From positions 1,215,179 through 1,279,178 of the forward strand of contig OX442436.1 in assembly GCA_949361645.1 (NCBI GenBank): 64,000 bases of DNA, in the 5' to 3' direction. The DNA comes from Spongilla lacustris (lineage: Eukaryota; Porifera; Demospongiae; Spongillida; Spongillidae). Below, in pieces: positions 22,950 to 34,689 of this stretch; positions within the stretch are counted from its first letter, which is position 1; each line of letters begins with the position of its first letter. Made by a program: the position numbers and the translations under genes. The notes beneath the pieces were generated by a model. That model made no database searches, had not been told where the DNA came from, and worked only from the letters and a program-made list of their open reading frames with translations.

Positions 22950-23500
22950 TTTATCATGGCCTTGTGATGTACCATGGCCTTGTATGTGATGTACCATGGC
23001 CTTGTATGTGATGTACCATGGCCTTGTATGTGATGTATCATGGCCTTGTATGTGATGTACCATGGCCTTGTATGTGATGTACCATGGCCTTGTGATGTAT
23101 CATGGCCTTGTATGTCATGTACCATGGCCTTGTATGTCATGTACCATGGCCTTGTATGTCATGTACCATGGCCTTGTATGTCATGTACCATGGCCTTGTA
23201 TGTCATGTACCATGGCCTTGTATGTCATGTACCATGGCCTTGTATGTCATGTACCATGGCCTTGTATGTCATGTACCATGGCCTTGTATGTCATGTACCA
23301 TGGCCTTGTATGTCATGTACCATGGCCTTGTGATGTACCATGGCCTTGTGATGTACCATGGCCTTGTGATGTACCATGGCCTTGTGATGTACCATGGCCT
23401 TGTGATGTACCATGGCCTTGTGATGTACCATGGCCTTGTGATGTACCATGGCCTTGTATGTGATGTATCATGGCCTTGTATGTGATGTATCATGCATGGC
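22950..23500 (+). repeat. Minisatellite with 22-bp and 18-bp units
   Basis: About 28 units. Types: CATGGCCTTGTATGTCATGTAC and its TATGTGATGTAC variant (22 bp), and CATGGCCTTGTGATGTAC (18 bp). The types are clustered: mixed, then 22-bp, then 18-bp, then 22-bp. Open frames on both strands (MALYVMYHGL type) are repeat artefacts. A single copy of the progenitor word is present at the equivalent place in the next unit (about 24,573-24,590, TGATGTATCATGGCTTCC). Confidence 0.92.
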
Positions 23501-23537
23501 TTTCTTACTGGCACCCAGAGCTGTACGTTGATCAGCA

Positions 23538-23594
<57 letters not shown>
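23538..23594 (+). repeat. (GT)n microsatellite
   Basis: Roughly 26 uninterrupted TG dinucleotides following CATACA. The open frames crossing it are artefacts. Confidence 0.95.
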
Positions 23595-25029
23595 ACCTAT
23601 GTGTTTTTTGTTTGTGCATGTCTCTGAGGAAGTATACTACGAGTAAAGAGTATGTGTGAAGCTGCAGAATGGATTTAGAAGGAAAAGTCATGTGATCTCT
23701 CAATTTTGCAGCCTGCCCACATGCAGGAGATCTCTGGCCACCCCTGGCACACATATCCCGGACTGGAACAGTTCCTTTGGCAGCTCTAATCTGAGTGACC
23801 ACCTTGGCTGGACCACTCAATTGGATGCGAACACAACCACGTTTTTTGCACCCTGCTCACAATTACACCCACACACACACACTATGCACATGGAAACACA
23901 CAACACTGCTCATATAGATTCTTTCACTAGCTACCCATTCACACTATATGATGCAACAGTGGAGCCACAAGATCAGAGTACCGTTTAGTGGCTAATCTGC
24001 TCACAGTGAGTTTTTTGTGTACAACAATAATCAAGTTAACATTTATATAACCTGTATATGGAGATATACCGATGCTAAAGTCAATTAGGTTTCTTTGCCT
24101 TGAGTGAGTGTGCATGCATGTACATGTAGGGTATAAGGTGCATGGTGCATTGAGATGGCCAAATGCTGTTGTGAAATTAGGGGTCTATAAACCAACTCTA
24201 AAATTTTATTAAAAGTAGTAATGTTGGGTATAAATAGATAAACATCCCTATGTAAATCAACTGTAAGGTCTTCTCTATCTTAAGCTATAGGATCACCATT
24301 CCCTCTGCAGAGAGCCTTGGAACTGTATTGGAACCCCGAGTTACTCACACTTTGAAGACCTAGTGGCTTGCACAATATTAGTAAGTAATGGTACGATTTC
24401 AAAATGAATATTAGCCAATAGGCATGTTTATTAGGCCATTGTAGTCATATGTCTATTGTTGCCTGAGACATAATTGTAACCAATGTTGTGAATGTAAGTG
24501 GTTTACAGTAGTACATGTCTTTTGCCCACTATTTTTAGATGGACTATGGTGCATGTACGGTGGGCTCCTCTGATGTATCATGGCTTCCTTAGTGCCACCC
24601 AGAGCTGTACGTGGATCTGAGTGTGTGGACGCATGTGTACACGTACGTTGTTCCACTTGTGTGTTTTTGCTGCGAGTAAATAGTATGTGTGAAGCTGCAG
24701 AATGGATTTAGAAGGAAAGTCATGTGATCTCCCAATTTTGCAGCCTGCGCACTCAAGATGCAGGAGATCTCTGGCCACCCTAGGTGAACATCTCCATGAA
24801 CTGGAACAATTCCTTTGGCAGCTGCAACATGAGTGCCCACCTTGGCTGGACCACAGTAAACAACTTTGTGATAGTTATGCTAGTTCGCACACAAAAACAC
24901 ACAACACTGTTCATACAGATTCTTTCACTAGGTACTATCCATTCTCACTCTGTGATGCAACGGTGGAGCCCCAAGATCAGAGTACTCTTTAATGGCTAAT
25001 CTGCTCACAGTGAGTTTTTTGTGTACAAC

Positions 25030-26160
25030 AATTTAATGAGTTTCAAGATTTTTATAGCCTGTGTATCGATATCCTCATGTAATAATAATAACCCATTTCT
25101 AGTATACCGAATGATTGCAACTCTTTTAAATCACTATAACTCAGGATTAAAGTTCATTAATTAACCATTTCATTTTTTGAACATACGTTACAGTACTTAG
25201 GCAAATACAAAAAAATTCAATTAGATTCTATGGTGAAGTAATTATATCCTTGATTATCAAAGATTAAGGTTAGATACTGAATATGCAGTGGAACAGCATT
25301 GATTTCCTGTGTGTATAATTAAGGTTGAAGATGCTAAGATAACTAATATTAATCACCACCACTAATTAGTCAATTATCAAATTAAGTAGGAAACTCCATT
25401 TTATTTGGTATTGAATTATGTAGTGGTGAGTTATTCAAACTCAAAGTGGATATTAACTTGTAAAATTTCATACTTTTTCAAACTCCCATCAAAGTTTATC
25501 TGTTTAATTACAATGTACAAGAATACAGGTTGCCTGTGTATTGCGTAGTGTGTGAATGCATTTGCATATGACATGTGAAGCAAAGAGACGTACACCCCCA
25601 GAAATGACTGAAATGGTTTCAGCAGTCTCTTCTTCGCCTCCTACCAGGTACTTCGGTGAGCTCCATGTCCTACTAAGTGTTGTAGGTTGAGTGGCAGGAA
25701 AATAAATGATTGTTAAATGAAACAGCTCTGAGTAATTGCTGAAGCCAAATCTTCAAAGGGACAACTGGCTGACATCACCCCCACTCTGTACTAGCCGAGT
25801 GACTCTTGATTCTGCAGTAAAGGAGCTCACGGAACATGGAGACATCAAACAGTAGGGGAAGCTGACAAACAGAGAAAAAAAAACCTCGACATTTCACGTC
25901 AGGGAGGGTTCAGCAACGTATCTGAAGGCAAAGAGGAGATGGGAGAGATGGCAAACTGATGTACTACCAGAGTAGAGACCCACACCGAAGGTCTCCACCC
26001 CCCACACAGAGGTCACACCCCCTTCCCATCCAATCCTTGCAGGAGAGGAAACAGGATGGAAAGGAAGAAAATATTGGGGCAGACCTAATAGGAAATGGAA
26101 GAGAGACCGAGGAGGCAAAACCCCTGTAGACATATAGGGTAAGGGAGGGACTTAGGACTG
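25030..26160. other. No gene seen
   Basis: AT-rich to about 25,500, then a more GC-balanced stretch. The minus-strand frame 25,894-26,133 has no recognised motif. Nothing else supportable. Confidence 0.4.
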
Positions 26161-26169
26161 AGTAGGGGT

Positions 26170-26446
26170 TAGCTGTGTTGAGGTAGGCGAGGAATAGGCT
26201 ATGGGTGAGTTCAGGCTGACAGAGATTTGACTGGCTGGGTGCTTAGATTGGTTGAGGACTGGCTGTGATGAGGTCAGTTGGGTAAAATTTAGGCCGGTTG
26301 TTAAGGCTGGGATGAAGCTGGTTGAGTTCAATCAGCTACCACACTATACTAGCCAGTCTGAACTCAAGGAAGCCTCGACAAGGCAGTCTTAACTCAAGGA
26401 AGCCTCGACAAGGCAGTTTTAACACAGCCAGCCTCAACTCATCCAA
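26170..26446. repeat. Left flank of minisatellite-bearing element, copy 2
   Basis: Counterpart of 1-201, with GGTTGAGG-type words, AGGCCGGTTGTTAAGG and AGCCAGCCTCAACTC. It contains a 31-bp tandem duplication (AACTCAAGGAAGCCTCGACA plus AGGCAGTYTTA) at 26,360-26,420. Confidence 0.6.
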
Positions 26447-27665
26447 ATTCAACTTCATTATGCGCCAATAAAAAGTTGACATTGCATTGCGCTCTGATTG
26501 TACTACGGTACAAATATTATTGTAACCACAAATAATTACACACCTGTCACCTTACACATCTGCACACAGTGAGCACCTTACACATCTGCACACAGAGGAC
26601 ACCTTACACATCTGCACACAGTGAGCACCTTACACATCTGCACACAGAGGACACCTTACACATCTGCACAGAGGACACCTTACACATCTGCATACAGAGG
26701 ACACCTTACACATCTGCACAGAGGATACCTTACACATCTGTACACCTTACACATCTGCACACAGGACTCCTTACACATCTGCGCAGAGGACACCTTACAC
26801 ATCTGCGCACAGAGGACACCTTACACATCTGCACACAGGACACCTTACACATCTGCACACAGGACACCTTACACATCTGCACACAGAGGACACCTTACAC
26901 ATCTGCACACAGAGGACACCTTACACATCTGCACACAGAGGACACCTTACACATCTGCACACAGAGGACACCTTACACATCTGCACACAGGACTCCTTAC
27001 ACATCTGCACACAGTGGACACCTTACACATCTGCACACAGAGGACACCTTACACATCTGCACACAGAGGACACCTTACACATCTGAACACAGAGGACACC
27101 TTACACATCTGCACACAGAGGACACCTTACACATCTGAACACAGAGGACACCTTACACATCTGCACACAGGACACCTTACACATCTGCACAGTGCACACA
27201 GTGGACACCTTACACATCTGCACACAGGACTCCTTACACATCTGCACACAGAGGACACCTTACACATCTGCACAGTGCACACAGTGGACACCTTACACAT
27301 CTGCACACAGAGGACACCTTACACATCTGCACACAGAGGACACCTTACACATCTGAACACAGAGGACACCTTACACATCTGAACACAGAGGACACCTTAC
27401 ACATCTGAACACAGAGGACACCTTACACATCTGCACACAGAGGACACCTTACACATCTGCACATAGAGGACACCTTACACATCTGCACACAGAGAACACC
27501 TTTGTACACAGGAACACCTTACACATCTGCACACCTTTTATAGAAGTTTGTAATGACCAAGGAAGTAGCAAAACACAAACAAAGCGCAATGTAATTATTT
27601 GTGGTTACAATCGTATTTGTACTGTTGTACGATCATAGCATAATGCGTTGTTACCTTTTTTATTC
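26447..27665. mobile_element. Inverted-repeat element with internal minisatellite, copy 2
   Basis: The left arm (about 26,456-26,540) begins CATTATGCGCCAATAAAAAG and ends TTGTAACCACAAATAATTAC. The right arm (about 27,584-27,663) begins GTAATTATTTGTGGTTACAA and ends in the TTTTTTATT tail. The arms are inverted copies of each other and of the arms of copy 1 at 202-1,150. No coding capacity for a transposase. Confidence 0.8.
26540..27535 (+). repeat. 26-bp minisatellite core (copy 2)
   Basis: Some 35-40 units of ACACCTTACACATCTGCACA plus CAGAGG, with length variants lacking AGAGG or containing GTGCACACAGTGG. Some multi-unit blocks are duplicated: the run around 27,183-27,235 recurs at 27,270-27,325. 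Open frames HICTQRTPYTSAHRGHLT are artefacts. Confidence 0.92.
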
Positions 27666-27669
27666 TATC

Positions 27670-29640
27670 GCTTGTGGGGATATTTGCACATTGTGTACCA
27701 ATAATCCTTCATTTGAGTCACAAATTATAATGTAGGGGCTAATAAAGAGAACACAATTACCGGTTTATATGAAATATTCATTTGGAGTTACTGGTACTTT
27801 CCGATGAAAAGAGGTGCTGAGGTTGCTTTCGGATGAATTACTCAAACACAATAAATATGGCTATAAATATGCACATCGTAGTGAATATGCAAGACTCAAT
27901 ATTCCATTCTATCAACTTCAGTCTATGCTTGAAGAAGGGGTACTACAGGTACCAAATTGACATTAAGATTGGAAAAGTATTGGCACGTTTATAGATAAAT
28001 AGTTCACTCTCAAACCAACCATAACCCACATGCTGCTAGGTATGAACAGCGATATACCGATATTCAACGCTACTCACGGCCGATTTGATTGCCCTGCTAT
28101 CAGTATGCGCTTGCAGCAGTCTACAAGAGAAAACCGAGAGAACCAGTAACAAGGGCATAAAAATGTTATGACATCAATTCCTTCTTAATAAAATCATTGG
28201 CGTTTGGTGCCCCCTAGTATTACGGCACCCCATTATTTTGGCCCGCAGAGAAGGCCTGGGTCCCCTGGCTACAACGCCACTGGATGTGAACTTTGATACT
28301 GTTCATGATGGTATCTAATAGTAACGGGAATGATCTCAGGCAAAAACTCCAAAGACGACTTGTATAAACCTCAGCAATCAGATTTTCATTTCGTCTTCAA
28401 TTAGGTTTATCTACCCATAGAAACCGTTAGAAAGCCCTTCTCAATATCAGCCAATAGTACAATCCAGAATGACCAAAACCTCAGTCATATATCAGTCCAG
28501 TGAGTTGGCAGTGATTCAGTGAAGGCTCATAAACCTGCATCTTTATTGCATTGCATCCTCCCCATGGTGCAGCAGATAGAGTAGTGAAGTTGGGTTCAGT
28601 TACCTTCAACGTTAGGTGTCATCCACTATACCATTCTAACAAGTTGGTGTTGTCTACACGCCTCAGAATTTCTTTAGTTACCAGGAATTGGCTGACCAAA
28701 CTATTCCAGGACAGTGGCATTTTATGCAAAAAGTACTACTGCAGCTGACGTTCAAACCTTACCTGCTCACATGTGTATATGCTTTGATACTGTCAGGATG
28801 TAATGCACTTTTGTTGTACATGAAAGAGGTCACAGCTTTGCCCTACAGGCTGGATTCTTCTATCTCAGGACCATCATTGTGTGACAATATTCTGTACTAG
28901 ATGAAGGAGCAGTATCACAATAACCCTGAGCTAATACGTACTGTAAATGATGCCTAGAAATAGCAGTATCACCAGAACCTCGAACTAATGCGAGCTATGA
29001 TGAGAAATCACTAGGCCTATGATTCAAATTCAGAGCAAATAGAATGTGGTACCACCAAGGCCTTACGAAGAAATCTACCAATGAAGGTATTTTGGTATAG
29101 TGCTTCGATCGTTGTATGTTTGACGCTTTATGTTAGCTGGATGTGTTCGCTGGACGAAAAAAAGTTAATTTTGAGGCTCAACACTGTAGAGTCACCCAAA
29201 GGTATGTCGTACATGGCTACCTACTCTTGATGGGTACATGTACAGGTGCTCCAGTACTGGTTTGTGTGGGGTATGATAGCTGATATCATCAGGTGTCTGT
29301 ATCAGTGCGTGACTTCAGTAATATATGAGCTGTCTGATCAAATGTTTATACCAGTGATAATCCAACCTGACTTGATAAACACAGTCATCCAATTCTACAA
29401 CTGTGTTGTGTTTTGCATATGCCTATATTATATGATTTGTTGTGAATTCAATCAAATCTGTTTGCCTAAAGTAGGCAACAATGAACGAGCTGGGTCTCGC
29501 GATACCCCCACCTTGAGTGGATAATACGCATATGTCTGATGTACAGATATTGCGGGGGACCTTCTCCCATGGCAAATAGAAGCACAAAATAACGTGTATC
29601 ATGTTTCAATATTACCACAAATACACAATTGATTCTTGTG
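27670..29640. other. No supportable gene
   Basis: Short unrelated ORFs only (28,551-28,748; 28,688-28,900; 29,246-29,524), none with a recognisable motif or a clear pair of splice sites. Near 28,230-28,275 a stretch ending GGCTACAACGCCACTGG looks like the end of an old transposable element. Confidence 0.35.
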
Positions 29641-29663
29641 TGCTATGAATGTACAAAACAACT

Positions 29664-29669
<6 letters not shown>

Positions 29670-29729
<60 letters not shown>
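29670..29729 (+). repeat. (GT)n microsatellite
   Basis: About 29 TG dinucleotides, located some 40 bp upstream of the acceptor of the candidate exon at 29,770. Not coding. Confidence 0.95.
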
Positions 29730-29731
<2 letters not shown>

Positions 29732-29769
29732 AAAATGTTTATGTGCATTGTTGTGTCACATTTCACCAG

Positions 29770-29889
29770 GCACTCAGCAGTCGTGTAAAGGAATTGGAGA
29801 GGCTAAAGTCAGAGTGGTCCACTCACAGTGCAGCAATCAGAAATGAGTGCACTGCACAGGTCACAGCAGAGAAAGAGAAGGCACTTCAG
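29770..29889 (+). CDS. Candidate internal exon of a coiled-coil host gene
   Basis: A 120-nt (40-codon, phase 0) segment flanked by an acceptor (CATTTCACCAG) and a donor (CTTCAG|GTTGTC). It encodes ALSSRVKELERLKSEWSTHS, then AAIRNECTAQVTAEKEKALQ, a strongly charged heptad-type helix as in centrosomal or golgin-like coiled-coil proteins. Codon quality contrasts with the surrounding sequence. No neighbouring exons were recognised, so it may be an isolated exon of a long gene or a duplicated exon. Confidence 0.5.
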
Positions 29890-30489
29890 GTTGTCGCCCT
29901 TATTATTGCATGCTGTACAGTGCACTTCTTAAAGGCATGCATGTACACTATGTGTGTGTGTGTGTTGCAGGAAAATTCGACACATTGTGTGTGTAGTACT
30001 ACATGTAAATGTGTGTAAATGTAAATGGGAGGCAAAATACACATGCTTGGAACATACATGTGAGTGCCTCTAGAGGCCTCTATTGCGATACGAATTTGTA
30101 TAAGCTACATTTGCAATCACACTAGAAGGTCCTACATTCTACAATCACTTGCTATCTAGTTGTCCTACAGCTCAGTATACGTACTGCTAATACACAATGA
30201 CCAAAAAAAACACGCACACGTCATACCAGCACACCTTACAACACAATTCTGCTAATAGCTTTCGACATAAAGAGTGCCATTATGGAATAGTGTACTCTCC
30301 TTTTGTTTGTCACTGGAGTCGATGTGGCATATATTATAATCAGCCATGCAAAATCTCCTATTTATATACGCATAAAATTGTAAGTTTTAACTACTAAATA
30401 GGCGAACCTTTACACTTAGAACTTCATTAGTAGGAATCACTTGCACCACCATTGTATATTTATTCCTCTACATGACTTGTTCAGCCTCC

Positions 30490-30625
30490 ATTCAGTCCTT
30501 AGTTAGCATCTCTGGCCTCATTTATGGCGTAGATTTATTGACTTATTATTTCTCTTTATGATTTCATTTTAATTACTTAAGTATCATCTAATTGTATGTA
30601 TTTCATGTTCCGTTTATTTATTTAT
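30490..30625 (+). repeat. LINE 3'-UTR-like fragment
   Basis: CTGGCCTCATTTATGGCGTAGATT and the following TATCATCTAATTGTATGTAT parallel 40,750-40,850 (CTGGCCTCATTCATGGAGTAGATT; TATCATATAATTGTATGTGC). In the latter they follow the C-terminus of a LINE ORF. This is probably a copy truncated to its 3' end. Confidence 0.5.
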
Positions 30626-30793
30626 TTAATTTATTTAAACGAATATACCTACAAAATAAATAAAAACGTGATATAGGATTAATTTTTAGACACCAATTAT
30701 GGAAACATGGAATTATGGCCGGAAATTATACATTCATAGACTGATATGTAGATTGATATCTGTATAATATTGACAATTAGTAATTCCTTGCTT

Positions 30794-31295
30794 ATTTAAT
30801 TGGTGTCTACTAATCCCACATCACCTATTATGAGCACCATCATGGGATGCATCAGTGAGGCCCACACCCCAGGCCCGGCATTGGGTGCCCCAAACACAGC
30901 CTCAGGTAGGTCTTCCCTTGGCCGCTGCTTCCTGTTCCTCCTCTTAGCAGCTGCCTGGACCATTTCCTGGATTATAGGATGTGAGAGCATGAATTTCCCA
31001 TAGCAGTCCACCTTCTTTCTCCTCTGTTTCATGTTGCATCCACCCCCTCCCCACACCCATGTTCACCTCTGCCATGAGTTGCTTACGATGCATCTTGGTG
31101 GACTTAGTGAAGACACGGTGATCTGTCTTCACGGTGACCAGTGGGGGGAGGGGGGTGGATCACCAGCTTGCGAGGCGTAAACTGAAGAGGCGTGGCAACG
31201 TGGTTGAAGACCACACCCAGCTTCTCTAAAGACAAAATTCTAACCACACACACACACACACACACACAAACACGCAATTTTAAAAATACCACATT
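30794..31295 (-). pseudogene. Unrecognised coding-like segment, frame-broken
   Basis: On the minus strand three overlapping frames give plausible pieces in succession: LEKLGVVFNHVATPLQFTPR then KLVIHPPPPTGH (about 31,240-31,140), TDHRVFTKSTKMHRKQLMAE (about 31,126-31,065), and MKQRRKKVDCYGKFMLSHPI then IQEMVQAAAKRRNRKQRP (31,035-30,920) up to a stop at 30,796. An (AC)n tract and a possible acceptor precede it. It could be the last exon of a host gene with sequence errors, or a pseudogene. I do not recognise the family. Confidence 0.35.
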
Positions 31296-31334
31296 AATTA
31301 CTAATTATTAATTTTGGACGACTCTCCTAAAGCT

Positions 31335-31787
31335 GACGCGGCTGAGTAGTGTCACTAGTGTGTTTACACGGCTCGAGAATTTGGTGAACGATACAAATAG
31401 CGTCAATAATAGTGACATCGTTGTGACGTACCAGTTTATGAAACCTTTGATCAAGGATTTCTGCTCATTTGTAAGTAGTTTTCGAAACGGTATAGAGTGA
31501 TCAATATTAATTTATTTAATGCCTTGCGGTATACTGATTGCAGATGACGGCAGCACTGGGGCCTTCATTTAACTGCTCTCAAATGGAGTTGCAGTACCTC
31601 CAGCTCAAACTGGAACTTTACTATGCTCTCACTGACGTGTTTGCATCGTCATTAGAGTACGTACAAGACCTTGGTGTGGCCAATATAATGACCAGAAAGC
31701 AATGGATAGCATTAAATGTAGTTTGCCAAGGGAATGTTAGTCGAGATGTTCTGGACGTGTTAACAGATACTTTCGGGGCATTTCAAT
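31335..31787 (+). CDS. Two candidate consecutive exons of an unrecognised host gene
   Basis: Exon a (start uncertain, about 31,335) ends CTGCTCATTT|GTAAGTAG at 31,470 and reads LTRLSSVTSVFTRLENLVND then NSDIVVTYQFMKPLIKDFCS. Exon b runs 31,544-31,787 (acceptor CTGATTGCAG, donor TTTCAAT|GTACGT). It reads MTAALGPSFNCSQMELQYLQ, LKLELYYALTDVFASSLEYV and then 41 further residues. The phases join (phase 0) and both boundaries are consensus, so this looks like a real spliced gene of helical character. Further exons were not found. Confidence 0.5.
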
Positions 31788-32696
31788 GTACGTAATAAGT
31801 TCTGTGCATGTGTCAGTTCACCTATTACAGTACACATGTATACAATGACTGGTCTTCGCATATTAAATGGTATATCGATCAATTTATTCCGAATGGATGC
31901 CATGCATGTACTCCGCGATAAAGTGGGTCTTGCACGAAGAGAATTCGTCAGTTCATCGACGAGAAACTGTATTCTTTACCTCAATTGCCTGTGAAACCCT
32001 AGGCCTAGTCCAATCAAAATTGCTTGCACGAGTAGCCGGAGGGAATCGGGTCCCCCGGACCGTACATGTATACACTATGACACCGGCATGCTTCTCATCG
32101 TTATGTGTACGCATTCAATTCTGTATTACGCGTATATATATATACATGTAAATTTTTTTTCGTTATTCGACCGGACCACTTATTATACATGAATGTAGTG
32201 TGGTTAGGGCCCTGCATGTCATGCAGGCATGCAAGCCACTGCAAAGGTTGTGTTTGCAGGGTTGCCGAAGGCCAGCCCGGCCTGACGGCTAGGTCAGGCC
32301 ATCCACAAGGCAAGAAGCGGGGAGAGTAGATTGTCACATCATGCGTGCATGCCGGCATATATACGTCATGCTCGTCCTTTGACCATATTTAACTGTGCAT
32401 GGTGATTTAGCTCACCATCGATATCTGTACCGCGAGGTATAAGTCTAGAAAATTTCACTGATCATCCCCCATCAGTAACCAAATATTTAATTAGCCTGGC
32501 ATTACACTGGCATTCCTTCTACATGTCGAATATTTATAAGTTAACCTATATTAAAGCTAACTTCCATTAAAAGTTAATCTCAATTAAAGCTTGCCAGAAC
32601 AAGCCGATGCTTTGAAATGTATGTGCACCTGCAGGTCTTGTCTTACCTCAGTCTATCCCACATAAATGGAAGATATTGGTTTCATTCTACCATCTA

Positions 32697-32697
<1 letters not shown>

Positions 32698-32726
<29 letters not shown>
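32698..32726 (+). repeat. Poly(C) tract
   Basis: Run of about 29 C. Similar G/C homopolymers occur at about 33,181, 38,494-38,513, 44,583-44,600, 47,490-47,505, 50,328-50,343 and in the element at 61,024-61,456. Confidence 0.95.
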
Positions 32727-32727
<1 letters not shown>

Positions 32728-32999
32728 GTTACTGGAAGCATACTTAGTCTCACTGCAGCAGCTCAGTGTCTATCTCCAAGCTCCACTGTCATTTTGCTAC
32801 CCTATCCCAACTGCCATGTTTGTATCAGTACTCTCATTGTCACCAATGAGCAACACGTTCGTAGTCAACAACACATAGAACAGACTGTCAGCTACCACCT
32901 TCACTTGTTAATGTGTCAGGTCACTACAAGCTGTAGTAAGCAGCACATGGGCTGTGGTTTTAAAGGTATAGGTGTTCACCCTGTCTCATCTCCTCTGTG

Positions 33000-34500
33000 G
33001 TTTTGGTAGTGGCCAGTGTCTGCCAAATAGATAGGGAGAGGGTATAGATCTGGTAGGTCGTCATGTGTCTCCCCTCACCTCAAGTGATGGGTCATCCATG
33101 AGAAGGAAGTGTGGTCTAGCTGTCTGAACATAGCAACATGCATCTCCACTAAATTACTTGCATTTATAGTTTTGATCTTGGGGGGGGGGGCAAATATTAC
33201 ATCCTTGGTGTAATCTGTTACATCAAATTTCCACAGTATTTGCATCGACATCGACACATGCAGTTTTGCGACAACCAAGCCAACTGCACATACAAGAACA
33301 CAGAGCAATTGCGTTTAGGTCTCTTGTTGTCAGCATTTAATTATATAATGAATAGATAAGGACGTTGTAGTCAAATGTCTGTGGTGCATGACTAGGTGGC
33401 TGGTTCTGGACATGACACCTTTAGCCTTCCCTCCACATCCTCATTCAAGCAGAAACGATTTTATATACACATTTGTTCTAGTTTTAAAAAATCATTTCCA
33501 ACTACAAAATCATCGTTTTCATTGGACTAGTTCTTCTTTGCAGCATTGATTTTGCTACTTATATATTATTTTAAATAATTAAAGTTGTCAAGTGTCAACA
33601 TTACTGTATGCATTCGCTAGGCTATTATCACACCTCTCTACCTTACTATTAATCGATCTAATGACATGCAAGCATTAACTTCTCCCCTCCCCTCCTCACA
33701 TTTTTATGAATAACTGATGCCAAATATCCACACACTGAACATTCTTTGAAATTTTTCTTCCCAGAGGGTGCTATGGAACACACAATAGCATATTAGGATT
33801 GACATAGAATTAAATAGAATGCCAGCAATACCTTTTAAGTTAGGTCCATGCTTGTAGTCAGAGGGATCTTTGAAATGGACTACTCTATTAAAGGTTTCAT
33901 AGTATGTCTTCAATAACATTTGCACTTTATTACTAGCATTATTATGGACCTTTGAAGCAATTCTGGCTGTACAGGCACCAGACAATGCTCTGGTCAACAC
34001 AGGTGGTGCTGGATAACTGCTCGTGAAGCAACAGCAAGATAGCCTGTATCTCTAATCCAAGCCCCATTGAGTACACACAGAGACATGACGTTTGTAACAC
34101 TCTGGGCATTATCATTTTAGCATGATTTGGTGTGCCCAAAAGTGCTTCAGAAAAAGAGTTACAGATTGGCTCTGCATAAGTCATTCCTTCCGGCCTTGTA
34201 AGCTCCTAAATTATTAATAATAATATTATACATTTGCGATAATGTGTACGTAAGTGAGACTGGGAATTGAGACCATTTAAGCTTAGTGGTTTAGTTTTAT
34301 TTGTCTATTTTTTGTTCCTCCATATGGCATCATATAACTGGCCCGGTGAACATCGTATTTAAATTTTATATTATAGTGTTCTTTGGTACATTACTGTACA
34401 TTATAATTAATGCTGTCACTTTATACTGATGTTATTGGATTTCAATTTACTCAGTGCAATTTATTAAGATTAGTATGTGCTTGGCTTTCAGGGTAATATA
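33000..34500. other. No supportable gene
   Basis: Minus-strand frames at 34,184-33,942 and 34,000-33,704 have moderately coding-like composition (NNASNKVQMLLKTYYETFNR; HFKDPSDYKHGPNLKGIAG). They show no recognised motif and a stop between pieces; they may be a decayed mobile-element ORF. Confidence 0.25.
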
Positions 34501-34689
34501 ATAGTCTCACAAGCTAGACTTATGTTTATAAGCATTAAGTGTCACATGAAGGAACCGTGAATCCTGTACATGTATGTCATATGACACATTCAAATAACAT
34601 ACAAACCAGTTACACAATCACAGGGAAGGAGAGGGGGAGGGAAGGGGAGGGGTCAACATATGAATACCCTCCTCTAGTTCCATGTACAG

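Larger units (their letters stand above)
19300..25030 (+). repeat. Tandem array of about four 1.0-1.4-kb units
   Basis: Four landmarks recur in fixed order. AACATCCCTAT plus the GGTCTTCTCTCT segment: 19,393, 20,799, 22,008, 24,241. The ATTTTTAG / TTTTTACAG segment followed by a short open stretch: 19,660, 21,117, 22,275, 24,530. GTGATCTCCCAATTTTGC and relatives: 20,045, 21,340, 23,692, 24,725. GATGCAACAGTGG: 20,528, 21,690, 23,949, 24,954. The unit starting near 21,900 is interrupted at about 22,385-23,500 by AT-rich sequence and a minisatellite. An extra 109-bp duplication (20,014-20,122 and 20,123-20,231) sits in the first unit. Confidence 0.8.

Noticed and set aside
23540..23820. Open frame 23,269-23,820 minus with a Thr-His run
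   Set aside because: Product of the (GT)n microsatellite and the adjacent 18/22-bp array.
26540..27535. CRISPR-like look of regularly spaced repeats (also 22,950-23,500 and 310-1,045)
   Set aside because: Units are contiguous with no unique spacers, the window is eukaryotic with introns, and no cas genes exist; these are minisatellites.
29649..29846. Open frame with a long Cys-Val run
   Set aside because: Translation of the (GT)n tract. Only the later coiled-coil exon part is retained, and in a different frame.
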